Counted from the stretch's first letter, positions 8,511 through 16,224 are shown. The stretch: DNA of 34,609 nt from an uncultured Bacteroidota bacterium (GCA_903887005.1 CAISOH010000411.1:1-34609); one strand, 5' to 3'. The notes: generated from the letters alone by a model not told the origin. Program-made: numbers and translations.

Positions 8511-8993
8511 TTACTTTTTCAAATACAGCATCTGGCCCAGGTGGCTCGACAGATGAGTGGTTCTGCCTAATACCACATTCAGCCGGTTGCGGTGCGGCTC
8601 TTTCGCGAAATCCTCTTCAGATACTGATGTGTGCCTCTGAAACCATTCGCTTGCTGTAAGGCTTTTAAAATGTTTCTCCAGTTTTGCATTTGTTTCATTC
8701 CAGAAAGTGCGCAGTTCACCGGCTTCCGGCATCACCTTCCCCGACTTGTCCGGACTGGCAAGGAAAATGTCATTGTAATGCGGATAAGCCTGGTCCTCAA
8801 AACCAAGCAATGGCAGCATCCGGTCGTTTACTGCGGCCAGATGCCCCAGCAGATATATCCCGCTGTTGCGGCCGGGAGCCGCATCACCACGCAGTTGTTC
8901 GTCCGTCAGTGAGTTCAGTAGTTTGTTAGTATTGGCAACAGTGCTGTACCAGTTATCCAGCACCATCTTCACGAATAATTCCTGTTGTTCCAT
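8511..8993 (-). CDS. DinB-family protein (four-helix bundle, putative metal enzyme)
   Basis: A 160-aa DinB/YfiT-like bundle. Helix 1 has LVNW-like spacing (LDNWYSTVANTNKLLNSL), GIYLLGHLAAVNDRML carries the first metal histidine, and the C-terminal HLSSHLGQMLYLKK supplies the HxxxH-type pair. These positions match the three-histidine site of the superfamily. Proteins of this type include thiol-dependent transferases with bacillithiol or mycothiol; the substrate here cannot be told. The ATG at 8991-8993 (MEQQELFVK) is chosen, as upstream codons are not conserved in character. Despite the name it is unrelated to the polymerase DinB or to DinD. It faces the dinD remnant tail to tail, with only 23 bp between. 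Confidence 0.8.
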   Translation of the reverse strand: MEQQELFVKMVLDNWYSTVANTNKLLNSLTDEQLRGDAAPGRNSGIYLLGHLAAVNDRMLPLLGFEDQAYPHYNDIFLASPDKSGKVMPEAGELRTFWNETNAKLEKHFKSLTASEWFQRHTSVSEEDFAKEPHRNRLNVVLGRTTHLSSHLGQMLYLKK

Positions 8994-9103
8994 TTTGTTG
9001 TTGCTTTTATTGTGATGTGAAAATACACTTTGCAAAAACAGTTAGGTTGATATGGGTATAGTTGTTTTTTATTGACCGTTATATCGCTTCTTATCTTTTA
9101 CTT

Positions 9104-9187
9104 TTCGCAATAAATCCATTGCTATCTCTACTTCGCAATAAGATTATTGCGAAAACATTTTGCCAATAAACTTATTGGCATTGCAAT
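9104..9187. repeat. Three 28-bp units, each with a CAATAA-nn-TTATTG palindrome
   Basis: Units start at 9104, 9132 and 9160. Unit 2 holds TTCGCAATAA-GA-TTATTGCGAA (perfect), unit 3 TGCCAATAA-AC-TTATTGGCA (perfect), and unit 1 a decayed GCAATAAATCCATTGC. The three symmetry centres are at 9114.5, 9142.5 and 9170.5, exactly 28 bp apart. This is typical of a stacked operator for a dimeric helix-turn-helix repressor. The array lies about 260 bp upstream of the STAND-type pseudogene, with no intact gene next to it. Confidence 0.7.
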
Positions 9188-9449
9188 TCATAAAATATCC
9201 CCACCTTAATATCTCCCCAAGCACATTTAGCACTAAAGATTTCAATTCAGATCAAAACCCCTTTGTGGAAGAAATATTGAAAACAGGTATTGAGATAGGA
9301 GCATGGCAGAGATTGCGCCCTCATCAAAATAATTGGGGACAATGTTGAATTACTTTTATTATTTTTTTGGAAGATTGTGGTTAACGGTTTTCAATTACTG
9401 TTATTAAAAAATGTACATTTATATAATTGAATAACCTAAATAGTACAAA

Positions 9450-10903
9450 ATGTATTCTATAAATGAAGTAAATATCGACCATATTAACCGACTCAACGAT
9501 ATCCAACTTTCCAAACTTCTTCATTGTTTATTGAATAATGAAGCAGAAAAAAATTCGCTGGAAAGCTATAAAATTTGTGTGCCTTTAAAAATTACTGTTG
9601 CAGATGGAGGAGAAGATGGAAGAATAGAATGGGTCGGACATCCAAAGGCAACTACAAAGTGGCTTAAAAATAAAACTTGCCTATTCCAAAATAAGGCGAC
9701 TGACTTGCCTCCATCAAAGTGTTTTGAAGAAATATTAGAAATTGAAGTAAAGAACCAACCTAGAAAATTAAAAACGCAAATTGAAGAAATAATACACTTA
9801 GATGGCAGATATATTCTCTTTACAAATAGAAATCTAAACAATAAGCAAATAACAGAGAGAATCAACGAATTTAGAAGTGCAGCTTATGAAGCTGGAAATA
9901 TTAAGCATTCGACTTTTGAAGTTGAATGCTACGATGCAAATTTAATTAAAGATTGGACAAATGATTATGTTAATGCAGTAACACTTGTTCAAGAATTTAA
10001 TGATATACATAGACCAGGCTTTATGACATGGGAAAGATTAGAAAATACTTCTAAAGCCCATGAAAATGAATATCAGAAGGATGAAACAATTTCTAACAAT
10101 ATTAAATTAATTGAAGAATCTATTAAGATTGAAAGAGTTTTACGCATTTCCGGGCACTCGGGTTTAGGTAAAACAAGGTTAGTTATTGAGTCTTTTAGAA
10201 ATAGTAATTTAAAAAAATTAGTCGTTTATTATGATTTAATGGGTGTTGATAATATCGCTGAAATTAAGAACTATATTATATCACATCAAGATATACAAGA
10301 TGGAATTATTATTGTTGACAATTGTGACGCTAAAAGCCATAACATCCTATCCGCATTAACAAAAACAAATGGCAGTTTAAAAATCATAACAATTGGATTG
10401 GATGACAATAATTCTATTACTGATGTCAAGATAAAACTCGAGAGAAATAATCAGAGAGAAATTGTAAAACAAATCATTGTAAAAAAATTGAATTCACACA
10501 CCCAATCTGATATTGAATATGTCAATAAAATTTCAGAAGGTTACCCATGGATGGCAATTAGATTTTGTGATTCGATTCTAAAAGAAGGGATGTATGAACT
10601 AAGCAAATATCCTATGGATGAATTTATCAAGAAATTAATTTTCGGAGAAAGACAAGACAATAATGAAGAGTATAATGTAACTACGGCGATGATGATGATG
10701 TTCTAAGAGAATTATCTGCAAACATGGGAACTTTTGGAATGACAGGAACTGTTATCCCATACTATGAAGAACAAGAAAAATTATTAAAGCAATTGCTCAC
10801 GCATAAGCATGAAAATGTTAGAAGATGGGCTCAAAATAAATTAGATGAAACTCAAAATAGAATTAAAATTGAAAATTTAAATGAAGCGCATAGAGGGCTT
10901 TAA
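9450..10903 (+). pseudogene. STAND-type P-loop NTPase with PD-(D/E)xK-like N-terminus, internally deleted
   Basis: The first piece (9450-10706, 418 codons) has an N-terminal region with PLKITVADGGEDGRIEW and CLFQNKAT, which looks like a restriction-endonuclease-type D...(E/Q)xK core. It then has ISGHSGLGKTRLVIESF (Walker A) at about residue 233 and DGIIIVDNCD (Walker B). At EEYNVTTAMMMMF it runs out of frame through a GATGATGATGATG tract. A second piece in another frame (about 10676-10903) encodes SANMGTFGMTGTVIPYYEEQ and THKHENVRRWAQNKL, then a Glu/Asn-rich end, a HEAT-like C-terminus typical of large STAND defence ATPases. Those proteins usually exceed 1000 aa, so several hundred residues between the NTPase and the C-terminus are gone. 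Low GC and the setting suggest transfer. That this was an anti-phage gene is inference. Confidence 0.65.
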
Positions 10904-10927
10904 GTTCCAGCCTTGTACCTGTTGTTC

Positions 10928-10961
10928 CATATTCAAATAACGGCGCACCGTATCAAAAGTA
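10928..10961 (-). promoter_or_regulatory. Orphan promoter and ATG of a lost minus-strand gene
   Basis: TACTTTTG on the minus strand (10954-10961) is followed by a small ACGG/CCGT hairpin and an ATG at 10928-10930 that opens only 17 codons (MEQQVQGWNLKPSMRFI) before a stop. It looks like a gene head whose body was lost at the junction with the upstream pseudogene. Confidence 0.3.
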
Positions 10962-11034
10962 AGACAACAGCAATATTTAATAGATTGATTATTATTATCA
11001 AAGTCCGCTGTTGTATAAAATGTTCTGCACAGCA

Positions 11035-11073
11035 GGCATCAGGAGCGGCAAATCAAAAGCCTTTTGTAATGGA
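11035..11073 (+). repeat. 39-bp direct repeat, left copy
   Basis: Differs from 11405-11443 at two positions. The shared core is CGGCAAATCAAAAGCC. It lies just past the stop codon of the truncated Bro-N gene, so the two copies bracket that gene. Confidence 0.7.
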
Positions 11074-11075
11074 AT

Positions 11076-11324
11076 TCAAAGAGCTGAACCTGATGTCTCT
11101 CTTAGTTTGCCATCCTCAGCAAGCATTTTCAACCGTACGATTTTCTCGTACGCTTGACTCCCTTCCGTAGTCAATTTCTTTTTTAAATCGCTCCAATATC
11201 TTTTGAGAAGGCTACTTCCGGTTAATATCTCAATTACGTCAATGACAGAAAAATACCACTTTTCCTGTCTTATATCCCAATGAGTTCTTACTTTCTTGTC
11301 TTCAAATAATTTTATATTATTCAT
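11076..11324 (-). pseudogene. Bro-N domain protein, 3'-truncated
   Basis: An 82-residue frame starts MNNIKLFEDKKVRTHWDIRQ and continues EKWYFSVIDVIEILTGS, a textbook Bro-N (baculovirus repeated ORF N-terminal) opening as found in phage antirepressors and related Bacteroidota genes. It proceeds to LKMLAEDGKLRET. There the normal continuation (DVADTEQLLRLIQSIPSPK-type) is replaced by SGSAL and a stop. A complete member would be about 150-280 aa. The break coincides with the end of a 39-bp repeat, so a recombination event at that repeat probably removed the 3' part. The start codon and upstream region look intact, so a short peptide could still be made. Confidence 0.75.
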
Positions 11325-11665
11325 GATTCCGGGTTTTAAAGGATTGCAAATTACAAATGTTTTTTTCTTTTTACCTTTGCCGTTCTATAATGCTCCGTAA
11401 AAGGGGCATCAGGAACGGCAAATCAAAAGCCTGTTGTAATGGACAAAGAACCGAAGCCCGTTTGCCCTTAATCCCCCCACTGGCAATTACTTCTTTTCAT
11501 GGTTAATGATTGCCTGGCAAATACTAAAAAACCAAAGAGGATATCTCAAAAACAAGTTTTGGAATACCCCCTCTGGTTACTGATTTTAAATATTTGTTTG
11601 ACCCTTTAATTCACTTTTTGAGATTTTGACTATCTACTATTTACTAACGACTATCTACTTTTGAC
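11325..11665. other. Spacer without a supported gene
   Basis: It holds a plus-strand TACCTTTG promoter box at 11372-11379, the second 39-bp repeat at 11405-11443, and an imperfect hairpin (AACCAAAGAGG near 11530 against CCCCTCTGGTT near 11568) that may end the DUF4402 transcript on the minus strand. A 38-codon frame from the ATG at 11390 is possible, but its sequence is mostly the repeat, so it is not called. Confidence 0.5.
11405..11443 (+). repeat. 39-bp direct repeat, right copy
   Basis: Matches 11035-11073 at 37 of 39 positions. It lies 26 bases after a TACCTTTG promoter box. Confidence 0.7.
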
Positions 11666-12190
11666 TTAGTTGTAGTTAACAGTTACCGGAACACCAGTTG
11701 AGTTGGTATATGTTCCAGCTGCCTGAGCTGCTGACACACTGAGTGTTGCACCTAACTTTAAAGTCTGGGTACCGCCTGAGCTTAAAGTACCGGTAGCAGA
11801 AGGATTGCTGGTGAAAGAACCAACAGTCATAGTATGGCTGCTACCGTCAGAAAGCGTAGCGGTTGAAGGCAAAGTAATTGCATAAGTATAGCTTGCTTCA
11901 CCGGAAACAGTAAACTCAGCTGAAGTAACAGTACCATTGGTAGAAGGAAGTGTTACACCACCTGCACCGCCTGTTGTGCGTGAGCTGGAAGTTGACAATA
12001 CAACGGTACCACTTGTAGAAGCAGATACTGCTATGTTACCAAAGTTCATGTCCACTGTTTTAGAGATGGAAATGGGAGTGATGATGGTTGCTGCGCATGA
12101 AGCTGTTGCTGATGCCTGGGCGAAAGAAATGTTAGTAGAACCAAGTACTACTACTGCTGCTGCGATGATTGCTTTTGAGAAGTTTTTCAT
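11666..12190 (-). CDS. Secreted DUF4402-family protein
   Basis: A 174-aa protein with a clear signal peptide (MKNFSKAIIAAAVVVLGSTN, cleavage likely after SFAQA). The mature chain is Ser/Thr/Gly-rich and beta-sheet-like. It opens with ITPISISKTVDMNFGNIAV, has a central FTVSGEASYTYAITLP, and closes with GTYTNSTGVPVTVNYN. This order is that of DUF4402, whose members resemble pilin- or fimbria-like surface subunits and often occur as solitary small genes in Bacteroidota. There are two Cys at most, and no T9SS tail. No chaperone or usher gene is adjacent, so the assembly route is unknown. The ATG at 12188-12190 is fixed by the signal peptide. Codon use is biased to a few Thr/Ser codons, as in highly expressed genes. 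Confidence 0.85.
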   Translation of the reverse strand: MKNFSKAIIAAAVVVLGSTNISFAQASATASCAATIITPISISKTVDMNFGNIAVSASTSGTVVLSTSSSRTTGGAGGVTLPSTNGTVTSAEFTVSGEASYTYAITLPSTATLSDGSSHTMTVGSFTSNPSATGTLSSGGTQTLKLGATLSVSAAQAAGTYTNSTGVPVTVNYN

Positions 12191-12524
12191 TTTGTTTTTT
12201 TTGTTTTTGAGTTAGTTAAGAATGTTTGTTTGAATAGTATATATCCATTGTTGTGCCAAAGTTTTAATTAATTGAAAACCAATTACTTAACAAATTGACA
12301 TAACCTCAATAATTCCGAATAGCGGAATACATTTCCTAAAAATGGAAAAAATATTGATTTTGGAATAATTTAAACCGGAAGGAAAGCAGGAATTTATATG
12401 CTTTAGTAGAAGTCCGCTGCGTACTCGCATAGAGAAGCGTTCCGTCTCATCGCAAGCAGAACGCTTGCATAATTAAGGACGAGTGAGAACCTTAAAAAGC
12501 GAAAAAAGTAATGATTTGTAATTT
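12191..12524. other. Spacer between the DUF4402 gene and hicA; no gene seen
   Basis: On the minus strand TTTGGCACAACAATGGATAT (complement of about 12243-12262) resembles the left half of a sigma-54 promoter (TGGCAC), but the right half (TTGC) is not well matched, so it is only a weak candidate for DUF4402 expression. Near 12442-12475 AAGCGTTC pairs with GAACGCTT, a short hairpin of unknown use. Confidence 0.35.
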
Positions 12525-12770
12525 TCAGAAATTGAATAGCTGTTTAACTAATTCTTCTTTACTGATCTTAAAATGTTCTGCAACAAGAGAGAGAATTGAA
12601 GATAAAGTACCTATTCGTAATGGGTCGTGATTTGGAATGGTAATATGGTGTTCGCCATTTTGTTGAGTAGTTAACCGGATATGGCTACCCGTTTGTCGCG
12701 TTGGTTCATATCCTAATAATTGCAACCTGCGGATCAAGTCCCGCCCGCTAAAATTCCTTGGTATTTTCAT
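12525..12770 (-). CDS. hicA: HicA-family toxin (mRNA interferase)
   Basis: An 81-aa dsRBD-like HicA. It has the N-terminal FSGRDLIRRLQLLGYEPTRQ, the catalytic-histidine segment TGSHIRLT, HHITIPNHDPLRIGTL, and a C-terminal helix with FKISKEELVKQL. HicA toxins cleave mRNA in a ribosome-independent way and are neutralised by HicB. It is the second gene of a two-gene operon: its ATG overlaps the end of the antitoxin gene by 4 bp (12767-12770), so translation is probably coupled. The order antitoxin-toxin is the reverse of classical hicAB. All key residues look intact. Confidence 0.9.
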   Translation of the reverse strand: MKIPRNFSGRDLIRRLQLLGYEPTRQTGSHIRLTTQQNGEHHITIPNHDPLRIGTLSSILSLVAEHFKISKEELVKQLFNF

Positions 12771-12976
12771 GCGGCAAATACTTCATCCTTTACCAGATGT
12801 AAACGAATCATCTTTGGTCGCAGGGCGTCATTATCGAAATGGCAATGCACAGCATCTTTTACAGCATGTTTTAAATCTTCCATTGTATCACCTTCCGTAA
12901 CTATTGAAACACCAAGCGCTTTTGCGATATATCCACCTTCATCACTTTCTTCCACTAAAAAAATAATTTCGTCCAT
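12767..12976 (-). CDS. hicB: HicB-like antitoxin, short form
   Basis: A 69-aa partial RNase H-fold antitoxin, with IIFLVEESDEGGYIAKALG, EGDTMEDLKHAVKDAVHCHF and a C-terminal IRLHLVKDEVFAA. It lacks the extra C-terminal DNA-binding domain of 110-140-aa HicB proteins, so autoregulation, if any, would need another mode of binding. The ATG at 12974-12976 is chosen over a TTG six codons upstream: a TAAATTTG promoter box lies 15 bases before it. It is the first gene of the operon, with a 4-bp overlap into hicA. Confidence 0.85.
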   Translation of the reverse strand: MDEIIFLVEESDEGGYIAKALGVSIVTEGDTMEDLKHAVKDAVHCHFDNDALRPKMIRLHLVKDEVFAA

Positions 12977-12991
12977 ACCCCACTTTTTAAA

Positions 12992-12999
12992 CAAATTTA
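12992..12999 (-). promoter_or_regulatory. TAnnTTTG promoter box (TAAATTTG) of hicBA
   Basis: An exact consensus match on the minus strand, 15 bases upstream of the hicB ATG. Confidence 0.5.
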
Positions 13000-13049
13000 A
13001 TTATTTATCAGCAAACCTGAAAATTATCTGGCAAATGAAAATGCAAAAA

Positions 13050-14198
13050 TTACACTAACCGCTTCAACCTTTCCACAGCCTCATTTAAGGTTTCTTCTTT
13101 TTTCGCAAAGCAGAAACGGATCAGTTTATCGTCTTTCTTATTGCTGTAGAAGGGGCTTAGTGGTATGGTGGCTACACCATGTTCTTTGGTCAGCCATTGT
13201 GCAAATTCCATATCGGGCAGGTCACTTATGCGCTCGTAGCCCGCTATTTGGAAATAGCTGCCTTTGGCGGGTTCGTATATGGTGAAAGGTATTTGCTTCA
13301 TGAGAGAAAGAAAATGGTCGCGCTTCTTTTGCATTACTTCATGGATAGCGGGGGCGGTATCGTTGCTGAGAATATAAGTGAGAGCGTGTTGCGCCGGTGT
13401 GTTGACGGTAAAAGAAAGAAACTGGTGTATGCGGCGGAAAGCCTGTGTAAATGCGGGTGGCGCTATACAATAACCTATCTTCCAGCCGGTGCAGTTATAC
13501 ACCTTACCAAAGGAGTATATGGCAAAACTGCGCTGCCGGAGTTCGGGATGTTCCAACACGCTGTAATGCTTCATACCATCGAATACCAGTTGCTCATACA
13601 CCTCGTCTGATACGATGACAATGTCCGTATCCCTTACCAGGCCGGCCAATTCGTCCCAGTCTTTTTTGTTCCAGATGGAGCCGCCGGGATTGTGGGGCGT
13701 GTTAATGATAATGGCTTTGGTAAGCGGCGTAATAGCGTCTTTTACCTTATTCCAGTCCACATGGAAGCCGGGGGCAGTGAGGGCTACAGGCACTACCTTC
13801 GCGCCATTCATCTCTATATTCGGGATGTAACTGTCGTAAGCCGGTTCCAGCACTATCACTTCATCGCCTGCCTGTAAAATGGAAGTAAAGGCAGTATAGA
13901 TAGCGTAGGTGGCCCCGGGGGTAATGGTAATTTCATTTTCGGGGTCTATGTCGAGTCCGTAGCGTTTTTTGAAGTTTGCCGCAACTGCCTGCCGGAGCGG
14001 TGGAAGGCCGGCCATGGGGGCATATTGGTTAAAACCGTTGCGGGCCGCATCTCCCAGCGCCTGCGACAATTGGGGATCAATATGGAAATCAGGAAAACCC
14101 TGTGAAAGGTTGATAGCATTGTATTGCTGCGCCAGCGCGCTCATAACAGTAAATATGGTAGTGCCTGTGGCGGAATGTTTCTGGGGGAAATACCCCAA
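13050..14198 (-). CDS. PLP-dependent aminotransferase (methionine aminotransferase / YbdL-like, class I)
   Basis: A fold-type I aminotransferase: GTTIFTVMSALAQQY near the N-terminus, NLSQGFPDF, ITPGATYAIYTAF, NTPHNPGGSIW, IVSDEVYEQLVFDG, and the Schiff-base lysine in YSFGKVYNCTGWKIGY. The nearest types are YbdL/KAT-like enzymes that transaminate methionine and aromatic amino acids with 2-oxo acids. The start is uncertain: no ATG precedes the conserved core. A TTG at 14196-14198 gives 382 aa, the usual family length. The frame stays open to a TTG at 14277-14279 (409 aa), but those extra residues are encoded by a MITE-like repeat (14191-14362), so I take them as fortuitous. Whether the gene kept a good promoter is unclear. 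hicBA lies downstream on the same strand, with a 56-bp gap. Confidence 0.88.
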   Translation of the reverse strand: MGYFPQKHSATGTTIFTVMSALAQQYNAINLSQGFPDFHIDPQLSQALGDAARNGFNQYAPMAGLPPLRQAVAANFKKRYGLDIDPENEITITPGATYAIYTAFTSILQAGDEVIVLEPAYDSYIPNIEMNGAKVVPVALTAPGFHVDWNKVKDAITPLTKAIIINTPHNPGGSIWNKKDWDELAGLVRDTDIVIVSDEVYEQLVFDGMKHYSVLEHPELRQRSFAIYSFGKVYNCTGWKIGYCIAPPAFTQAFRRIHQFLSFTVNTPAQHALTYILSNDTAPAIHEVMQKKRDHFLSLMKQIPFTIYEPAKGSYFQIAGYERISDLPDMEFAQWLTKEHGVATIPLSPFYSNKKDDKLIRFCFAKKEETLNEAVERLKRLV

Positions 14199-14362
14199 CC
14201 CCTGAAGGGGCTTATTCTTATTTTCCAAGTTAAAGAGTTTTAACCTTAAATCCCTAAAAGCCTTTCCTTCAAGGGGCAATAAATCATTCTCAATTGTTAC
14301 TATTTCTGAAAGTTATTTGACCAGGCTTCATAGATAGTCCCCCTTTAGGGGTCAGGGGTTTA
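14191..14362. mobile_element. MITE-like element of about 170 bp with CCCC-TTTA-GGGG terminal inverted repeats
   Basis: The left end (14192-14211) reads ACCCCAACCCCTGAAGGGG. The right end (14339-14361), reverse-complemented, reads ACCCCTGACCCCTAAAGGGG. The two ends are thus inverted copies with few mismatches, enclosing about 125 bp with no gene. The element supplies the first codons of the aminotransferase frame at one end and the manC stop codon at the other. Solo copies of the end sequence occur at 4763-4786 and 31430-31454. No target-site duplication could be made out. Confidence 0.5.
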
Positions 14363-15445
14363 AAGGTATTTATCCCCTTTATTCCGTTTTACTTCGGCTA
14401 CATATTCTTTTATCTGCTGTTCACGGCTGCGTTCGCAGATAAGGAGTATATCGTTGGTGTCCACAACAATGAATTTTTCAAGGCCCTGCAGCACTACTAA
14501 TTTGTCATTCGGGGCTTTGATCATGCATTCGGTGGCGTCTATCACCATTACATTGTTGCCCAATACGGCATTTCCGAGATAATCTTTACTGCAGTTGTCA
14601 TATGCGGATTCCCAGGTGCCGAGGTCGCACCAGCCAAAGTAGGAAGGGATCACATATACGTTCCTGGCCTTCTCCATGATACCGTAATCAATGGAAATAT
14701 TGGTGCAGTGCGGGTATAGCTTGGTAATTGTTTCGCGCTCTTTGGGAGTATTATAGGCATTGGTGGCCTGTGAGAAGACCTCGTGCATTTCCGGTAAAAA
14801 ATGCTTTAACTCGTCCATAATGGTTTTTACGTTCCATACAAATATGCCGGAGTTCCAGAGAAAATCGCCGCTCTTTAAAAAGGTACGGGCAAGCTCGAGG
14901 GATGGTTTTTCAGTAAAGGTCTTTACGCGGTAGGTTTTATCAATTTCACTTTCCGTATCATACTGGATATATCCATAGCCGGTATCGGGTCGGGAAGGCT
15001 TAATACCGAGTGTCAGCAAGCATTTATGATGCGCTACAAAATCAAGCGCTTCCTGTGCCGTGCGCTCAAATGCATGCTCATCCATAATAAGATGGTCGGC
15101 AGGGGACATGATGATATTGGCATTAGGATTAAGGGCCATCATTTTATGAGCGAAGTATGCTGCACACGGGGCAGTATTTTTCCTGGATGGCTCACTGATG
15201 ATGTTGGCGTCGCTTACTTCCGGTATTTGCTGTTTAAGGGTATCTATATACATCTCGTTAGTGATGAAATAGATGTTCTCTTTAGGGCAAATATGCTTAA
15301 AGCGATTATAGGTCCATTGAATAAGAGAACGGCCAGTGCCTAATAGATCAAGAAACTGTTTAGGGTAATGTGTCCGGCTTTCAGGCCAAAATCTGCTGCC
15401 GATGCCGCCTGCCATGATGGCCACATAATTATTTTGTATGCTCAT
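14360..15445 (-). CDS. manC: Mannose-1-phosphate guanylyltransferase
   Basis: A 361-aa nucleotidyltransferase forming GDP-mannose from mannose 1-phosphate and GTP. Motifs are the N-terminal signature AIMAGGIGSRFWPESR with YPKQF, EPSRKNTAPCAAYFA, SPADHLIMDE, DTGYGYIQY, FTEKPSLELA, LWNSGIFVW and FGWCDLGTWES. It has only the catalytic domain plus the left-handed beta-helix-like end, without the phosphomannose-isomerase domain of long bifunctional forms. GDP-mannose feeds surface polysaccharide and glycoprotein synthesis, but no capsule genes flank it. The ATG at 15443-15445 fits the family. The stop codon lies at the border of the MITE-like repeat. Confidence 0.93.
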   Translation of the reverse strand: MSIQNNYVAIMAGGIGSRFWPESRTHYPKQFLDLLGTGRSLIQWTYNRFKHICPKENIYFITNEMYIDTLKQQIPEVSDANIISEPSRKNTAPCAAYFAHKMMALNPNANIIMSPADHLIMDEHAFERTAQEALDFVAHHKCLLTLGIKPSRPDTGYGYIQYDTESEIDKTYRVKTFTEKPSLELARTFLKSGDFLWNSGIFVWNVKTIMDELKHFLPEMHEVFSQATNAYNTPKERETITKLYPHCTNISIDYGIMEKARNVYVIPSYFGWCDLGTWESAYDNCSKDYLGNAVLGNNVMVIDATECMIKAPNDKLVVLQGLEKFIVVDTNDILLICERSREQQIKEYVAEVKRNKGDKYL

Positions 15446-15459
15446 GATAAGTTAAAAGT

Positions 15460-15467
15460 CAAAAGTA
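15460..15467 (-). promoter_or_regulatory. TAnnTTTG promoter box (TACTTTTG) of manC
   Basis: Exact consensus on the minus strand, 14 bases upstream of the manC ATG. Confidence 0.5.
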
Positions 15468-15608
15468 AAAAAAGCTGTTGCCACAATGATTAACTCATTT
15501 ACTTTTTGTTTAAAGCGCTATAATGGGATAAAAATAGTATAATTCAGGACATTAAGGAAAAAACAAACGACGACCATACAGGCCGCCGCTATATAATAAA
15601 TATTAATT

Positions 15609-16199
15609 TTATTCCGATTCAGCAACAACTTCCTTTACTTCGGGTATCATCCGCTTCATCATGCCCTCGATACCTGTTTTCAAAGTTATCATGGAAGAAG
15701 GGCAGCCGGAGCAGGAACCCTGCAGCATGAGCTTAACGGTACCATTATTAAATCCTTTAAAACTAATAGCCCCGCCGTCCATTTCCACTGCTGGTTTCAC
15801 ATAATTTTCCAGCAATTCCTTTATGCGAACCACCACATCCTCATCACCGGCGCTTACCGTATCATCAACTTTTTTGGCAACAATCTGGTCTTCATTGATT
15901 ACAACCTTGCCATCTTCGAGATATTCTTTCAAAAACTCGCGGATAGTTGGAATAACACCGTCCCAGTTAGTGTCCGTAGTCTTTGTCAGCGTAACAAAAT
16001 TGCTGGCTATAAATACACTTCTGATAAATGGAAAAGCGAATAATTCTTTTGCCAGCGGAGATGGCGCAGCGCTTGATTCATCAGGAAAATCAATGCTTTT
16101 GCCGGGGTACAGCAGCTTGTTTGCCACAAACTTCATTGTTTCCGGATTGGGGGTCATCTCGGTATAAATACTCACTATAGTGTTTCCTGTCTTCAACAT
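15609..16199 (-). CDS. Nfu-type iron-sulfur cluster carrier (NifU C-terminal domain)
   Basis: A 196-aa protein with an N-terminal Nfu_N domain (IYTEMTPNPETMKFVANKL, then a 'SPLAKELF' and 'VFIASNFVTLTK' core) and a C-terminal NifU-like domain (VKPAVEMDGGAISF, then MLQGSCSGCPSSMITLK). The CSGC pair is the cluster ligand motif by which two subunits share a [4Fe-4S] cluster for delivery to target enzymes. It has the layout of mitochondrial NFU1-type proteins. The ATG at 16197-16199 (MLKTGNT) is chosen: a TATTTTTG promoter lies 17 bases upstream, and the longer frame would overlap it. No isc or suf genes are adjacent. Confidence 0.92.
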   Translation of the reverse strand: MLKTGNTIVSIYTEMTPNPETMKFVANKLLYPGKSIDFPDESSAAPSPLAKELFAFPFIRSVFIASNFVTLTKTTDTNWDGVIPTIREFLKEYLEDGKVVINEDQIVAKKVDDTVSAGDEDVVVRIKELLENYVKPAVEMDGGAISFKGFNNGTVKLMLQGSCSGCPSSMITLKTGIEGMMKRMIPEVKEVVAESE

Positions 16200-16216
16200 T
16201 TCAAATAAATTTGGTA

Positions 16217-16224
16217 CAAAAATA
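16217..16224 (-). promoter_or_regulatory. TAnnTTTG promoter box (TATTTTTG) of the Nfu gene
   Basis: Exact match on the minus strand, 17 bases upstream of the chosen ATG. Confidence 0.5.

Noticed and set aside
8511-8993. DNA polymerase IV (also called DinB)
   Set aside because: The 160-aa chain is a four-helix-bundle DinB/YfiT-type protein; it has no polymerase motifs.
9104-9187. Possible CRISPR array
   Set aside because: Only three units of 28 bp that are mostly palindrome, with no spacers of 25-40 bp and no cas genes.
9160-9348. A 62-codon plus-strand frame (ends RPHQNNWGQC)
   Set aside because: It starts with a TTG inside the palindrome array and has no promoter or family; the latter half could be a gene remnant but cannot be supported.
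10913-11170. An 85-codon plus-strand frame
   Set aside because: It overlaps the bro-N remnant antisense and the 39-bp repeat, and its start region looks like a promoter and gene head on the other strand.
11390-11506. A 38-codon frame after a TACCTTTG box
   Set aside because: Most of it is the 39-bp repeat, and two other frames of the repeat look equally protein-like.
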